The translations under genes and the position numbers were made by a program. From positions 1 to 54,493 of the forward strand of contig JADLAB010000008.1 of the NCBI GenBank assembly GCA_020848455.1: DNA of 54,493 bases. The letters run 5' to 3'. Origin of the DNA: Polyangiaceae bacterium (GTDB taxonomy: Bacteria; Myxococcota_A; Polyangia; Polyangiales; Polyangiaceae). Position 1 is the stretch's first letter, and every line of letters begins with the position of its first letter. The notes beneath the pieces are model-generated. The model did no database searches and was not told the DNA's origin. It saw nothing but the letters and a program-made list of their open reading frames with translations. This document shows, in pieces, positions 37,573-44,621 of the stretch.

Positions 37573-37893
37573 TTTCAGTTTTCAGTTTTCAGTTTTCAGT
37601 TTTCAGTTCAGCCAGAGCGGCCCTGCGGGCCGAGCAGACGCCTCTCCGTATCCGACTCCGGGGCTGACGGCTGAGAACTGACGACTTCTTCTCTGTTCCG
37701 ACTCCGGGGCTGACGACTGACGGCTGAGAACTGACGACTTCTTCTCTGTTCCGACTCCGGGGCTGACGACTGACCACTGAGAACCGACGACTTCTTCTCT
37801 GTTTCCGACTCCGGGGCTGACGGCTGAGAACCGACGACTTCTTCTCTGTTTCCGACTCCGGGGCTGACGACTGACAACTGACAACTGACAACT
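37573..37893. repeat. Inverted heptamer arrays enclosing a five-copy ~50-bp tandem repeat
   Basis: TTTCAGT occurs five times in a row at 37573-37607. At the other end GACGACT and three GACAACT occupy 37866-37893. The two arrays are inverted complements with one mismatch per heptamer. Between them, a unit beginning TCCGACTCCGGGGCTGACG recurs at 37651, 37697, 37750, 37804 and 37851; the four complete periods are 46, 53, 54 and 47 bp, differing mainly by one heptamer. The block starts one base after the VWA stop and ends two bases before the purC stop, so it occupies the whole 324-bp gap. It codes for nothing supportable. Confidence 0.9.
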
Positions 37894-37895
37894 TC

Positions 37896-38861
37896 TCAGC
37901 CGAGCCCGAGGTTGCGGCGCATGCGCGCGATGGGCTCCTCGAGGTTCGGCACGAAGGCCTCGCCCGTGACGGCCTCGCACGCCTCGATGTAGCGGCGGCT
38001 CGACTCGATCTTCACCGCGTCCGGGATGTCGGGGATGGGGCCGTCGCCCGTGAAGCCGCGCTCGGCGAGGAAGCGGCGCAGGTACTCCTTGTCGAAGCTC
38101 TCGGGCTCGAGGCCCTGGGCCGCGCGCTCGGCGTAGCTCGTCGCGAACCAGTAGCGCGACGAGTCCGGCGTGTGGATCTCGTCGATCACGCGGATCGCGC
38201 CGTCGCGGTCGCGGCCGAACTCGTACTTGGTGTCCACGAGGATGAGCCCGCGGCTCGCGCAGTGCGCCTGGCCGAAGCGGAACAGGCTCATCGCCATCGC
38301 GGCGGCGGCGTCGAAGTCGGCGCTCGTCACGGCGCCCGACCGGATGAGCTCCGCGCGCGACAGGGACACGTCGTGGCCGCCCTGCGGTGCCTTCGTGCTC
38401 GGCGTGAGCAGCGGCTCGGGCAGCCGGTCGTTCTTCTTCAGCCCCTCGGGCAGCGTGTGGCCGCAGAACACGCGCGCGCCGGCGGCGTAGTGCGTCCAGA
38501 TGCTCGTCTTCGTCACGCCGGTGAGGTAGCCGCGCACCACGAACTCCGCCCCGAGCGGCGTGCACTCGCGCGCCTCGATGACGTTCGGGTCGGGCACCGA
38601 CAGGACGTGGTTCGGCGCGATGTCGGCCGTGCGCCGGAACCAGAAGTCCGCCACCCACTGCAGCAGCTGGCCCTTGAGCGGCAGCGTGCCGAGCACGCGG
38701 TCGAAGGCGCTCACGCGGTCCGTCGTCACGAGGTAGCGACGGCCGTCCGCGGTCGTGTAGTTGTCGCGCACCTTGCCTTCGTAGCGGCGCCCGAGAGCGT
38801 CGAAGTGTGTCGCGCGGACGGGCTTGTCGAGGGCTTGGCGGATGACGGAGGGGTCGACCAT
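37896..38861 (-). CDS. purC: Phosphoribosylaminoimidazole-succinocarboxamide synthase PurC
   Basis: 321 residues. It joins CAIR and aspartate using ATP in purine synthesis. Motifs: GRRYEGKVRDNYTTADGRRY at the N-terminus, TTDRVSAFD, VVRGYLTG, GLILVDTKYEFG and IHTPDSSRYW. It is longer than the ~240-residue E. coli type and fits the class that includes yeast Ade1. The ATG at 38861 has GGGA 5 nt upstream and a good promoter directly before it. It is divergent from mdh. Its stop codon adjoins the heptamer repeat array. Confidence 0.95.
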   Translation of the reverse strand: MVDPSVIRQALDKPVRATHFDALGRRYEGKVRDNYTTADGRRYLVTTDRVSAFDRVLGTLPLKGQLLQWVADFWFRRTADIAPNHVLSVPDPNVIEARECTPLGAEFVVRGYLTGVTKTSIWTHYAAGARVFCGHTLPEGLKKNDRLPEPLLTPSTKAPQGGHDVSLSRAELIRSGAVTSADFDAAAAMAMSLFRFGQAHCASRGLILVDTKYEFGRDRDGAIRVIDEIHTPDSSRYWFATSYAERAAQGLEPESFDKEYLRRFLAERGFTGDGPIPDIPDAVKIESSRRYIEACEAVTGEAFVPNLEEPIARMRRNLGLG

Positions 38862-38871
38862 GGCGGTCCCG

Positions 38872-38900
38872 AAGCTAGATGACGCCCGCGGCCCGGGCAA
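38872..38900 (-). promoter_or_regulatory. Promoter of purC
   Basis: On the minus strand TTGCCC (38900-38895), a 17-nt spacer and TAGCTT (38877-38872) precede the ATG by 10 nt. The leader would be only a few bases long, too short to keep the GGGA site fully exposed. Confidence 0.45.
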
Positions 38901-38981
38901 CGGTCGCGAGCGGGTGGCCGGCGCCGCGGCCAAGTACTCGAAAAGACATGCCCGATGCCCTCGCCGTGTTGACGCCCGTCG

Positions 38982-39010
38982 TTGGAGCGCCGGCGGCGCG
39001 GTGGTACACG
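38982..39010 (+). promoter_or_regulatory. Promoter of mdh, leaderless type
   Basis: TTGGAG (38982-38987), 17 nt, TACACG (39005-39010), then 7 nt to the ATG at 39018. No ribosome site is present. Confidence 0.4.
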
Positions 39011-39017
39011 CCGGCCC

Positions 39018-39959
39018 ATGAGCACCCGCAAAAAGATCGCACTCATTGGCGCAGGCAACATCGGTGGCGAGCTCGCTGCAGCCCTCGCTCGACGCGAGCT
39101 CGGCGACATCGTCCTGTTCGACATCCCGCAGAAGGAGGACTTCGCCAAAGGCAAGGCACTCGACCTCGAGCAGAACGCGTCGATCGAGGGCTACGACGCC
39201 TCGATCAAGGGCACGGCCAGCTGGGCCGACTGCGCCGGCGCCGACGTGCTGATCGTCACCGCCGGCATCCCGCGTAAACCGGGCCAGAGCCGCAACGACC
39301 TCGTCGCCACCAACCTGCCCATCATCCGCAACGTGGCGGACAACGCCAAGGAGCACTGCCCGGGCGCGTTCGTCATCGTGATCTCGAACCCGCTCGACGC
39401 CATGGTCTACGAGTTCAAGCGCCGCACGGGCTTCCCGCGCGAGCGCGTGGTGGGCATGGCCGGCGTGCTCGACAGCGCGCGCTTCACGCTCTTCCTCGCG
39501 CGCGAGATGGGCGTCTCCGTGAAGGACGTGCGCGCCATGGTGCTCGGCGGCCACGGCGACGACATGGTGCCGGTGCTCTCGGCGTGCACCATCAACGGCG
39601 TCCGGGTCAGCGAGATGGTGGCCAAGGACCGGCTCGACGCGATCATCGCGCGCACGCGCGGCGGCGGCGGCGAGATCGTCAAGCTCATGGGCACGAGCGC
39701 CTACTACGCGCCCGCCCTCAGCGCCGTCGCGATGGCCGAGGCGTACCTGCTCAACCAGAAACGCCTGCTGCCCTGCGCGGCGTTCCTGCAGGGCGAGTAC
39801 GGCTACAGCGACCTCTACATGGGCGTGCCCGTCATCATCGGCGGCGGCGGCCTCGAGCGCGTGGTCGAGATCGCGCTCAGCGACGACGAGAAGCAGATGC
39901 TCGCCAAGAGCGCCAAGAGCGTGCGCGAGATCGTCGACATCGTCCGCGCGCAGACCTGA
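39018..39959 (+). CDS. mdh: Malate dehydrogenase (LDH-like type)
   Basis: 313 residues. NAD-dependent malate to oxaloacetate, TCA cycle. Motifs: IALIGAGNIGGELA (NAD loop), FDIPQKEDFAKGKALDL (Asp at the strand end specifying NAD), AGIPRKPGQSRNDL (mobile loop with substrate Arg), ISNPLDAM, MAGVLDSARF (Asp-Arg pair) and LGGHGDDMVP (catalytic His). This is the lactate-dehydrogenase-like MDH class common in myxobacteria and alphaproteobacteria. The shorter start at 39018 is supported by the promoter, which places the transcript start at the ATG. Confidence 0.95.
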   Translation: MSTRKKIALIGAGNIGGELAAALARRELGDIVLFDIPQKEDFAKGKALDLEQNASIEGYDASIKGTASWADCAGADVLIVTAGIPRKPGQSRNDLVATNLPIIRNVADNAKEHCPGAFVIVISNPLDAMVYEFKRRTGFPRERVVGMAGVLDSARFTLFLAREMGVSVKDVRAMVLGGHGDDMVPVLSACTINGVRVSEMVAKDRLDAIIARTRGGGGEIVKLMGTSAYYAPALSAVAMAEAYLLNQKRLLPCAAFLQGEYGYSDLYMGVPVIIGGGGLERVVEIALSDDEKQMLAKSAKSVREIVDIVRAQT

Positions 39960-39967
39960 GCGGGGCC

Positions 39968-40042
39968 CGGGCCGGTGCCGCCGGCCCGCGTGGGGGGGCG
40001 AAATGAGCGACGGGCGCGTCCCTTCCGGGATCGCGCCCGTCG
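39968..40042. terminator. Two GC-rich hairpins between convergent genes
   Basis: CGGGCCGG/CCGGCCCG (39968-39975 and 39981-39988) forms an 8-bp stem just after mdh. An 11-bp perfect stem follows at 40008-40018 and 40032-40042. Neither has a T run, so they are not classical intrinsic terminators, but they could end or stabilise the transcripts from both sides. The 158-bp gap 39960-40117 holds nothing else. Confidence 0.4.
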
Positions 40043-40117
40043 ACCCTTCGGGCGCGGCTCGTGGCGCCGAGCCGCCCCGTGCCGATGGCAGGCGAGGGAC
40101 CGAGGCGAGCGGGACGG

Positions 40118-40555
40118 TCAGCGGTCGACTTCTTCTTCCGCGTCGCCCTCTTCCTCGTCGTCGTCCTCTTCCTCGTCGTCGCCCTCGAGCTCGTCGGCGT
40201 CGTAGACGGGATCGGCCTCTTCGACCTCGTCCTCTTCGCGGTCGAGAAGATCGTCCTCGACCTCCTCGTCCTCTTCCTGGGTGCGGTACTTGAGGTCCAC
40301 GCCCTGGTCGGCGAGCTGCGTCTCGAGCAGCTCGAAGAGCTCGTCCACGTCGTCGCCGCCCCACTCGTCGAGCACGTCGGTCAAGAGCTCGAGGAAGTCA
40401 CCCGAGCCGATCTGCTGCTCGATCTCTTCGACCTGCTCCTCGCTGAAGGCCTCGTAGATGTCTTCACGCAGGGCTTCGGTGTCGCCCTCCTCGATCGCGT
40501 CGGCCGCGGACTGGCGGATCGCCCGGACCGCGCGCTTGTCGATGTGGACCTCCAT
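40118..40555 (-). CDS. Highly acidic small protein, unknown
   Basis: 145 residues. The first ~85 residues are helical and look folded (EVHIDKRAVRAIRQSAADAI to GDFLELLTDVLDEWGGDDVD). The last ~50 are almost entirely Asp and Glu with a few Tyr/Leu (DEVEEADPVYDADELEGD and onward). Such tails can mimic nucleic acid or bind basic proteins. No family was recognised. On the minus strand GAGGAG and AAGG precede the ATG at 40555. The Asp/Glu run is encoded by short TCC/TCG repeats prone to slippage. Confidence 0.75.
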   Translation of the reverse strand: MEVHIDKRAVRAIRQSAADAIEEGDTEALREDIYEAFSEEQVEEIEQQIGSGDFLELLTDVLDEWGGDDVDELFELLETQLADQGVDLKYRTQEEDEEVEDDLLDREEDEVEEADPVYDADELEGDDEEEDDDEEEGDAEEEVDR

Positions 40556-40670
40556 AGACCTTGCTCCTCGTTCGCAACCCCCCACCTGTCGTCGTCGGCA
40601 ACGAGCGACGTGGGTCCATAAGCAAGCGTGGCGGTTGCCGTCAACCCAGAACCGAAGCCCGGGCGCCCCG

Positions 40671-40699
40671 TTGCGCGGTGGCCGCCATGTGCGTATGGG
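40671..40699 (+). promoter_or_regulatory. Promoter of the envelope-protein gene, leaderless type
   Basis: TTGCGC (40671-40676), 17 nt, TATGGG (40694-40699), then 6 nt to the GTG at 40706. It fixes that GTG as the start rather than the GTG at 40628. Confidence 0.45.
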
Positions 40700-40705
40700 T
40701 GGGGC

Positions 40706-41395
40706 GTGCCCGGCCGTGCGCGCCTGCCCGTCACGCTCCTCGCCGCGGCGACTGCCGTCGCGGTGCCGGGGCTCGGCAGCTCGGGGTGGGCCTGGGCCGA
40801 CGACCCCGCGCCGGAGGTCGACACGGCGCCGGATCACCCGAAGCCGCCACCGCTGCACGTGGACTACGCGAGCTGGGGCGTGGGCATCGTCGTCGACGGG
40901 CTCCTCGCCGCCGGACCGGTGTGCCGCTCGGACGAAGGGCAGAGCCCGCCGTGCATCGTCGGCTCCGGCGGGGGGCTCTCGCTGCGCGGTGGCTACCGCT
41001 CGCCGGGCCCCTGGTACGTCGGCGGCGCCTATCAGTTCACGAAGACGGACTCGTCCAACCTGTACCGGCTCGGCATCATGCAGCAGCTCCGCGCCGAGAT
41101 GCGCTACATGCTCGACATGGGCTACCGGGTGGCTCCGTACGCCACCTGGGGGCTCGGGGGCGTCGTGTACGGCAACGAGTTCGGCGTCGAGACCGGCGGG
41201 GGCGCGCTCTTCGGCGGCATCGGCGCCGAGCTGCAGCTCACCCGTCTCGCCATGCTGGGCATCGTGCTCTGCTACCAGCCGACGGTGTTCGCGGGCTGGA
41301 CGGACACCGCGGGCTACCGGCGCGACCCCGGAATGTCGCACTACCTGCGCTTCGAGCTGCAGTTCGAGCTTCGCTCGGAGCTGAGTCGCCGCTAG
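40706..41395 (+). CDS. Exported beta-rich envelope protein, possible outer-membrane barrel
   Basis: 229 residues. A signal peptide (PVTLLAAATAVAVPGLG, cleavage near AWADDP) is followed by a short Pro-rich linker. Alternating strands follow, with aromatic ends and Gly-rich turns (GGGLSLRGGYRSPGPWYVGG, APYATWGLGGVVYGNEFGV and GGIGAELQLTRLAMLGIVLC). The last segment, HYLRFELQFELRSELSRR, resembles an outer-membrane barrel closing strand, although it does not end in Phe. A single Cys pair (PVCRSDEGQSPPC) may form a loop. The family is not identified. GTG at 40706 was chosen from the promoter position and the signal peptide. Confidence 0.7.
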   Translation: MPGRARLPVTLLAAATAVAVPGLGSSGWAWADDPAPEVDTAPDHPKPPPLHVDYASWGVGIVVDGLLAAGPVCRSDEGQSPPCIVGSGGGLSLRGGYRSPGPWYVGGAYQFTKTDSSNLYRLGIMQQLRAEMRYMLDMGYRVAPYATWGLGGVVYGNEFGVETGGGALFGGIGAELQLTRLAMLGIVLCYQPTVFAGWTDTAGYRRDPGMSHYLRFELQFELRSELSRR

Positions 41396-41457
41396 CGCGC
41401 CGCGCTGGGTGCGGCCGGGTCGGCGTCGACTTTCCGCGTGCCTGGGGAACTCTCGAC

Positions 41458-41486
41458 TTGACTTGCAACCGCCGGGTTGGTCAGCT
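41458..41486 (+). promoter_or_regulatory. Promoter of the FHA gene, leaderless type
   Basis: TTGACT (41458-41463, five of six consensus bases), 17 nt, TCAGCT (41481-41486), then 8 nt to the GTG at 41495. The -10 is poor, so this is the weakest member of the set, but it agrees with the absence of any ribosome site. Confidence 0.35.
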
Positions 41487-41494
41487 CCACCTCC

Positions 41495-43075
41495 GTGGTT
41501 TGCGACGTTTGCGGGACCCAGAACGACGAGCGGCTGACCTTCTGCCGCAACTGCGGTCACCGGCTTGCCCAGCGCACGGGTCGTCCCCTCGCTCCGACCC
41601 CTCTGAGCCCGCCCGCGCGTCCCCCGGTCCCGGACCCTGGTACCGCCGGCCCGGGAGCCCCCGCCGCGGCGTCCGAGGGCGCGGGTGATGCGCAGCTCCC
41701 GCCCCAGGCGCGCCCGAGCGCGCCGCAGCTGTTCCTCTCGAAGCGCCCCAAAGACAGGCCCGTGACCACCCCACCGCCGCCGGAGCCGGCACCCGCGCGC
41801 AGGAGCTCGGAGGGCGGCATCATCTGCCGCGAGTGCGGTGCGCACAGCCCGAGCGGCTATCGCTTCTGCCTCGGTTGCGGGGCCGTCCTCAACCGCGAGG
41901 GCGCCAAGGCCGCGCCCCCACCCGCGACGGTGAGCGGGACCGGCCCGGGGCAGGCGGCGCCCGTGGCGGGGTCCGCGGCGCTCGGGCAGGCGCGCCCGGA
42001 CAGGCTCGGCGTGGTGGCCGCGGTGGTCGCCACGCCCGCTCCGGCGGCGGCGGCGGCGGAGCGCGTCCAGTGCGGCCGCTGCAACGGCTTCTGCGACCGT
42101 GGCGAGGTCTTCTGCAAGCACTGCGGCTCGCCGCTCGACGCCGGCGCGCCCGTCGTCGCGGCGGCTCCGGGCAGCCTGCCCCCACCGGGCCCGTCGCCGG
42201 CGGAGTTGCCGCGGCGCTCGCGCGCGCCGACGCAAAACGCCGTCTCGAGCCCACCGCCCGCCGGGGTGGAGCGCCCCATCGAGCTCGTGCAGCGCGCCCG
42301 GCGCGACGAGGCGCCGCCGCAGGCTGAGGGCGACGCTGCGGTGCTCGATGCCTCCGATCGCCCGCCCTTCGTGCAGGTCGACACCGGGACCGAGCGGGCC
42401 GTAGGGCGCCTCGTCGTCATCGTCGAGGACGGCTCCGAGGGCAAGTCGCTGCGGCTCACCGGCCGGCAGATCGACATCGGGCGCGTCGAGGGCGACATCG
42501 TCCTCGCCGAGGACAGCTACCTGTCGCCGCGGCACGCCCGGCTCTACCGGGAGGGGGACGAGTGGTTCGTGCGCAACCTCGACTCCCTGAACGGCGTGTA
42601 CCGCCGGCTGCGGAAGCCGCACATGCTGCGGGATAGGGACTTGGTACTCCTCGGGCTGGAGGTGTTACAGTTCGAGTTGGTGCAGCACGGTGAGCGGGGG
42701 CTGGGCCACGCAACCCAGCACGGGACACTCCTGTTCGGGTCGCCCGCGGCGACACGCCGTGCGCGGCTTTGTCAGCGCACCGTCGAGGGCGTCGTGCGGG
42801 ACGTGTACCACCTGGTGAGCGACGAGACGACGATCGGTCGCGAGATCGGCGACCTGGTGTTCACCTCGGACCCGTTCATGTCGCGGCGCCACGCCGTCGT
42901 GCGGTGGCAGGAGTCGACGCAGCAGTACGTGCTCGCCGACCTCAACTCGTCGAACGGCACCTACTGTGCGATTCGCGAGGACGTGAAGCTCCAGAACGGG
43001 GACTTCATCCGCCTCGGTCAGCATCTGTTCCGCGTCGACTTGCCGCAGAAGGGCGCCGCCCCCCCGAAGGGCTGA
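41495..43075 (+). CDS. Zinc-ribbon and double-FHA-domain protein
   Basis: 526 residues. Three zinc ribbons come first: CDVCG...CRNCG (Cys 3, 6, 17, 20), CRECG...CLGCG (from 111) and CGRCN...CKHCG (from 193), separated by Pro/Ala linkers. Two FHA domains follow. The first (about 304-395) has IDIGRVEGDIVL, LSPRHARLYR and LDSLNGVY; the second (about 437-520) has TTIGREIGDLVF, MSRRHAVVRW and LNSSNGTY. The Arg, Ser-Arg-Arg-His and Asn residues that read phosphothreonine are all present. It should dock proteins phosphorylated by Ser/Thr kinases. GTG at 41495 was preferred to TTG at 41477 because of the promoter spacing. The PP2C gene follows after 119 bp. Confidence 0.88.
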   Translation: MVCDVCGTQNDERLTFCRNCGHRLAQRTGRPLAPTPLSPPARPPVPDPGTAGPGAPAAASEGAGDAQLPPQARPSAPQLFLSKRPKDRPVTTPPPPEPAPARRSSEGGIICRECGAHSPSGYRFCLGCGAVLNREGAKAAPPPATVSGTGPGQAAPVAGSAALGQARPDRLGVVAAVVATPAPAAAAAERVQCGRCNGFCDRGEVFCKHCGSPLDAGAPVVAAAPGSLPPPGPSPAELPRRSRAPTQNAVSSPPPAGVERPIELVQRARRDEAPPQAEGDAAVLDASDRPPFVQVDTGTERAVGRLVVIVEDGSEGKSLRLTGRQIDIGRVEGDIVLAEDSYLSPRHARLYREGDEWFVRNLDSLNGVYRRLRKPHMLRDRDLVLLGLEVLQFELVQHGERGLGHATQHGTLLFGSPAATRRARLCQRTVEGVVRDVYHLVSDETTIGREIGDLVFTSDPFMSRRHAVVRWQESTQQYVLADLNSSNGTYCAIREDVKLQNGDFIRLGQHLFRVDLPQKGAAPPKG

Positions 43076-43194
43076 GGCCCGCCGCCGCCGTCCACCCCCC
43101 GCCGCAACGCCACCGCCACCGCAACGCCCTCCGTCCCCATGCGAGCCGCGCTCCACACCAGCCCGTCGCCGGCGCCCCTCGGAGGCAAGCCCCG

Positions 43195-44601
43195 ATGAGC
43201 GGCGACTCGCGCAAGCGGCGCTCGAGCCCGCACGCCGACGCCCCGGCGCCTGGCGCCCACCCGCCCGAGGCGAGCGCCGCGCCCGACCCGCCGAAGAGCC
43301 CGGCCGCCGCCGATGCGACCACGTCTGCCGCCGCCGCGCCGGCGCCCGAGGCGCAGAGCCCCGCGCCCGCGGCCGGCGAGGCCGAGGCGAGCGCCGATCC
43401 CGCCGCCGCGGCGCCGGTCGGCGAGGGCGAGGAGGGCGAGGGGCGTGGGGCCGCGCAGACCACCGAGGCCGTGGAGCCGAGCTCGAGCCCGCGGCCCAAG
43501 CGCCCGCAGATCCGGCTGCGCCTGTTCGGCCGCACCGACGTCGGCCAGATCCGCGAGCACAACGAGGACAACTTCCTCATCGCCGATCTCACACGCCGGA
43601 CGCGCGGCGTCGTCGACCCGCAGCGCCCCATGGAGGTCGGTCCGAACGGCCTGCTGATGGCCGTGTGCGACGGCATGGGCGGTGCGGCTGCCGGTGAGAT
43701 CGCCAGCCAGCTCGCGGTCGACATCGTCTTCGAGCGCATGGCTGCCAACGACCGCGACGGCCGCGACGGCCTGGCCGGAGACATCGTGCGCGCCCTCGAG
43801 GTCGCCGGGCTGCGGATCTTGCAGGAGTCGAACGACAACCGCGCCTGCCGCGGCATGGGCACGACCGCCACCGTGGCGGCGCTCCTCGACGACCACCTGC
43901 TCATCGGCCAGGTGGGCGACAGCCGCGCCTACCTGATGCGCGGCGAGCGTCTCGTGCAGGTGACGCGCGACCAGTCGCTCGTGAACCAGCTCATCGAGGC
44001 CGGCCAGCTCACCGAGGAGGAGGCGGAGAACTTCGAGCACTCCAACATCATCCTGCAGGCGCTCGGCACCGCCGACGCGGTCCAGGTCGATCTCACGTAC
44101 GCGGAGCTGCGCGACGGCGACGTGCTCATCATGTGCTCCGACGGCCTCAGCGGCATGATCCGCGACGACGAGATCCGCCACATCGTCCGGCGGCACGCCG
44201 CCGACCCGGTGGAGGTGTGCGGCGCGCTCATCGACGCCGCGAACCAGGCGGGCGGTCACGACAACATCACCGTCATCGCGGGCGTCTTCGAGGGCGAGGG
44301 ACTCGAGCCGCCGACGGCCGCCGACGTGGCGGCCCTGCGCTACGCGAAGTACGCCGGGCTCGAGGCTGCGTCCGGGGCCGGGGCCGGGGCGTCCGACGGG
44401 GCCGGGCCGGGCGGCGCGGGGGCCGAGGAGGATCCGCGCATCGAGGTGCACGGCGAGATCGAGGTCGCGCCCGACAGCAGCTGGCTGACCGGCGACGAGC
44501 CGGCCGACATCCCGACCGAGGGCGTGCCGAGCGTGTCGACCCTGCTGCTCGTGGGAGTCGCGGTCGTGTGCCTCGTCATCGTGTTCCTGGTGCTCCTGTG
44601 A
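43195..44601 (+). CDS. Tail-anchored PP2C-type protein phosphatase
   Basis: 468 residues. The first ~105 residues are a Pro/Ala/Glu-rich disordered leader. The PP2C domain (about 110-380) has IREHNEDNFL, VCDGMGGAAAGE (metal Asp), RGMGTTATVAAL, VGDSRAYL, CSDGLSGM and GGHDNITVI. A linker then leads to a single C-terminal membrane helix (STLLLVGVAVVCLVIVFLVL) at the very end, so the catalytic part faces the cytoplasm as a tail-anchored protein. It should remove phosphate from Ser/Thr-kinase targets. The ATG at 43195 has GGAGG 9 nt upstream. Neighbouring the double-FHA gene suggests a shared phospho-signalling unit. Confidence 0.92.
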   Translation: MSGDSRKRRSSPHADAPAPGAHPPEASAAPDPPKSPAAADATTSAAAAPAPEAQSPAPAAGEAEASADPAAAAPVGEGEEGEGRGAAQTTEAVEPSSSPRPKRPQIRLRLFGRTDVGQIREHNEDNFLIADLTRRTRGVVDPQRPMEVGPNGLLMAVCDGMGGAAAGEIASQLAVDIVFERMAANDRDGRDGLAGDIVRALEVAGLRILQESNDNRACRGMGTTATVAALLDDHLLIGQVGDSRAYLMRGERLVQVTRDQSLVNQLIEAGQLTEEEAENFEHSNIILQALGTADAVQVDLTYAELRDGDVLIMCSDGLSGMIRDDEIRHIVRRHAADPVEVCGALIDAANQAGGHDNITVIAGVFEGEGLEPPTAADVAALRYAKYAGLEAASGAGAGASDGAGPGGAGAEEDPRIEVHGEIEVAPDSSWLTGDEPADIPTEGVPSVSTLLLVGVAVVCLVIVFLVLL

Positions 44602-44621
44602 CCTGCTGACCGCGCCACGTC

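Noticed and set aside
37589-37891. Small proteins of the Ser-Val-Val-Ser-Gln type read from the repeat array
   Set aside because: They are translations of heptamer repeats in several frames, without ribosome sites or conservation.
37573-37893. CRISPR array
   Set aside because: The repeat periods vary by whole heptamers, the spacer parts are themselves near-identical, and no cas gene is near.
38943-39277. A small protein starting at the ATG near 38949 upstream of mdh
   Set aside because: It runs through mdh out of frame and becomes Arg-rich; the interval is better explained as the purC-mdh promoter region.
41477-41494. TTG at 41477 as start of the FHA protein
   Set aside because: It has no ribosome site, and the predicted -10 would lie downstream of it; GTG at 41495 fits the promoter and begins right at the zinc ribbon.
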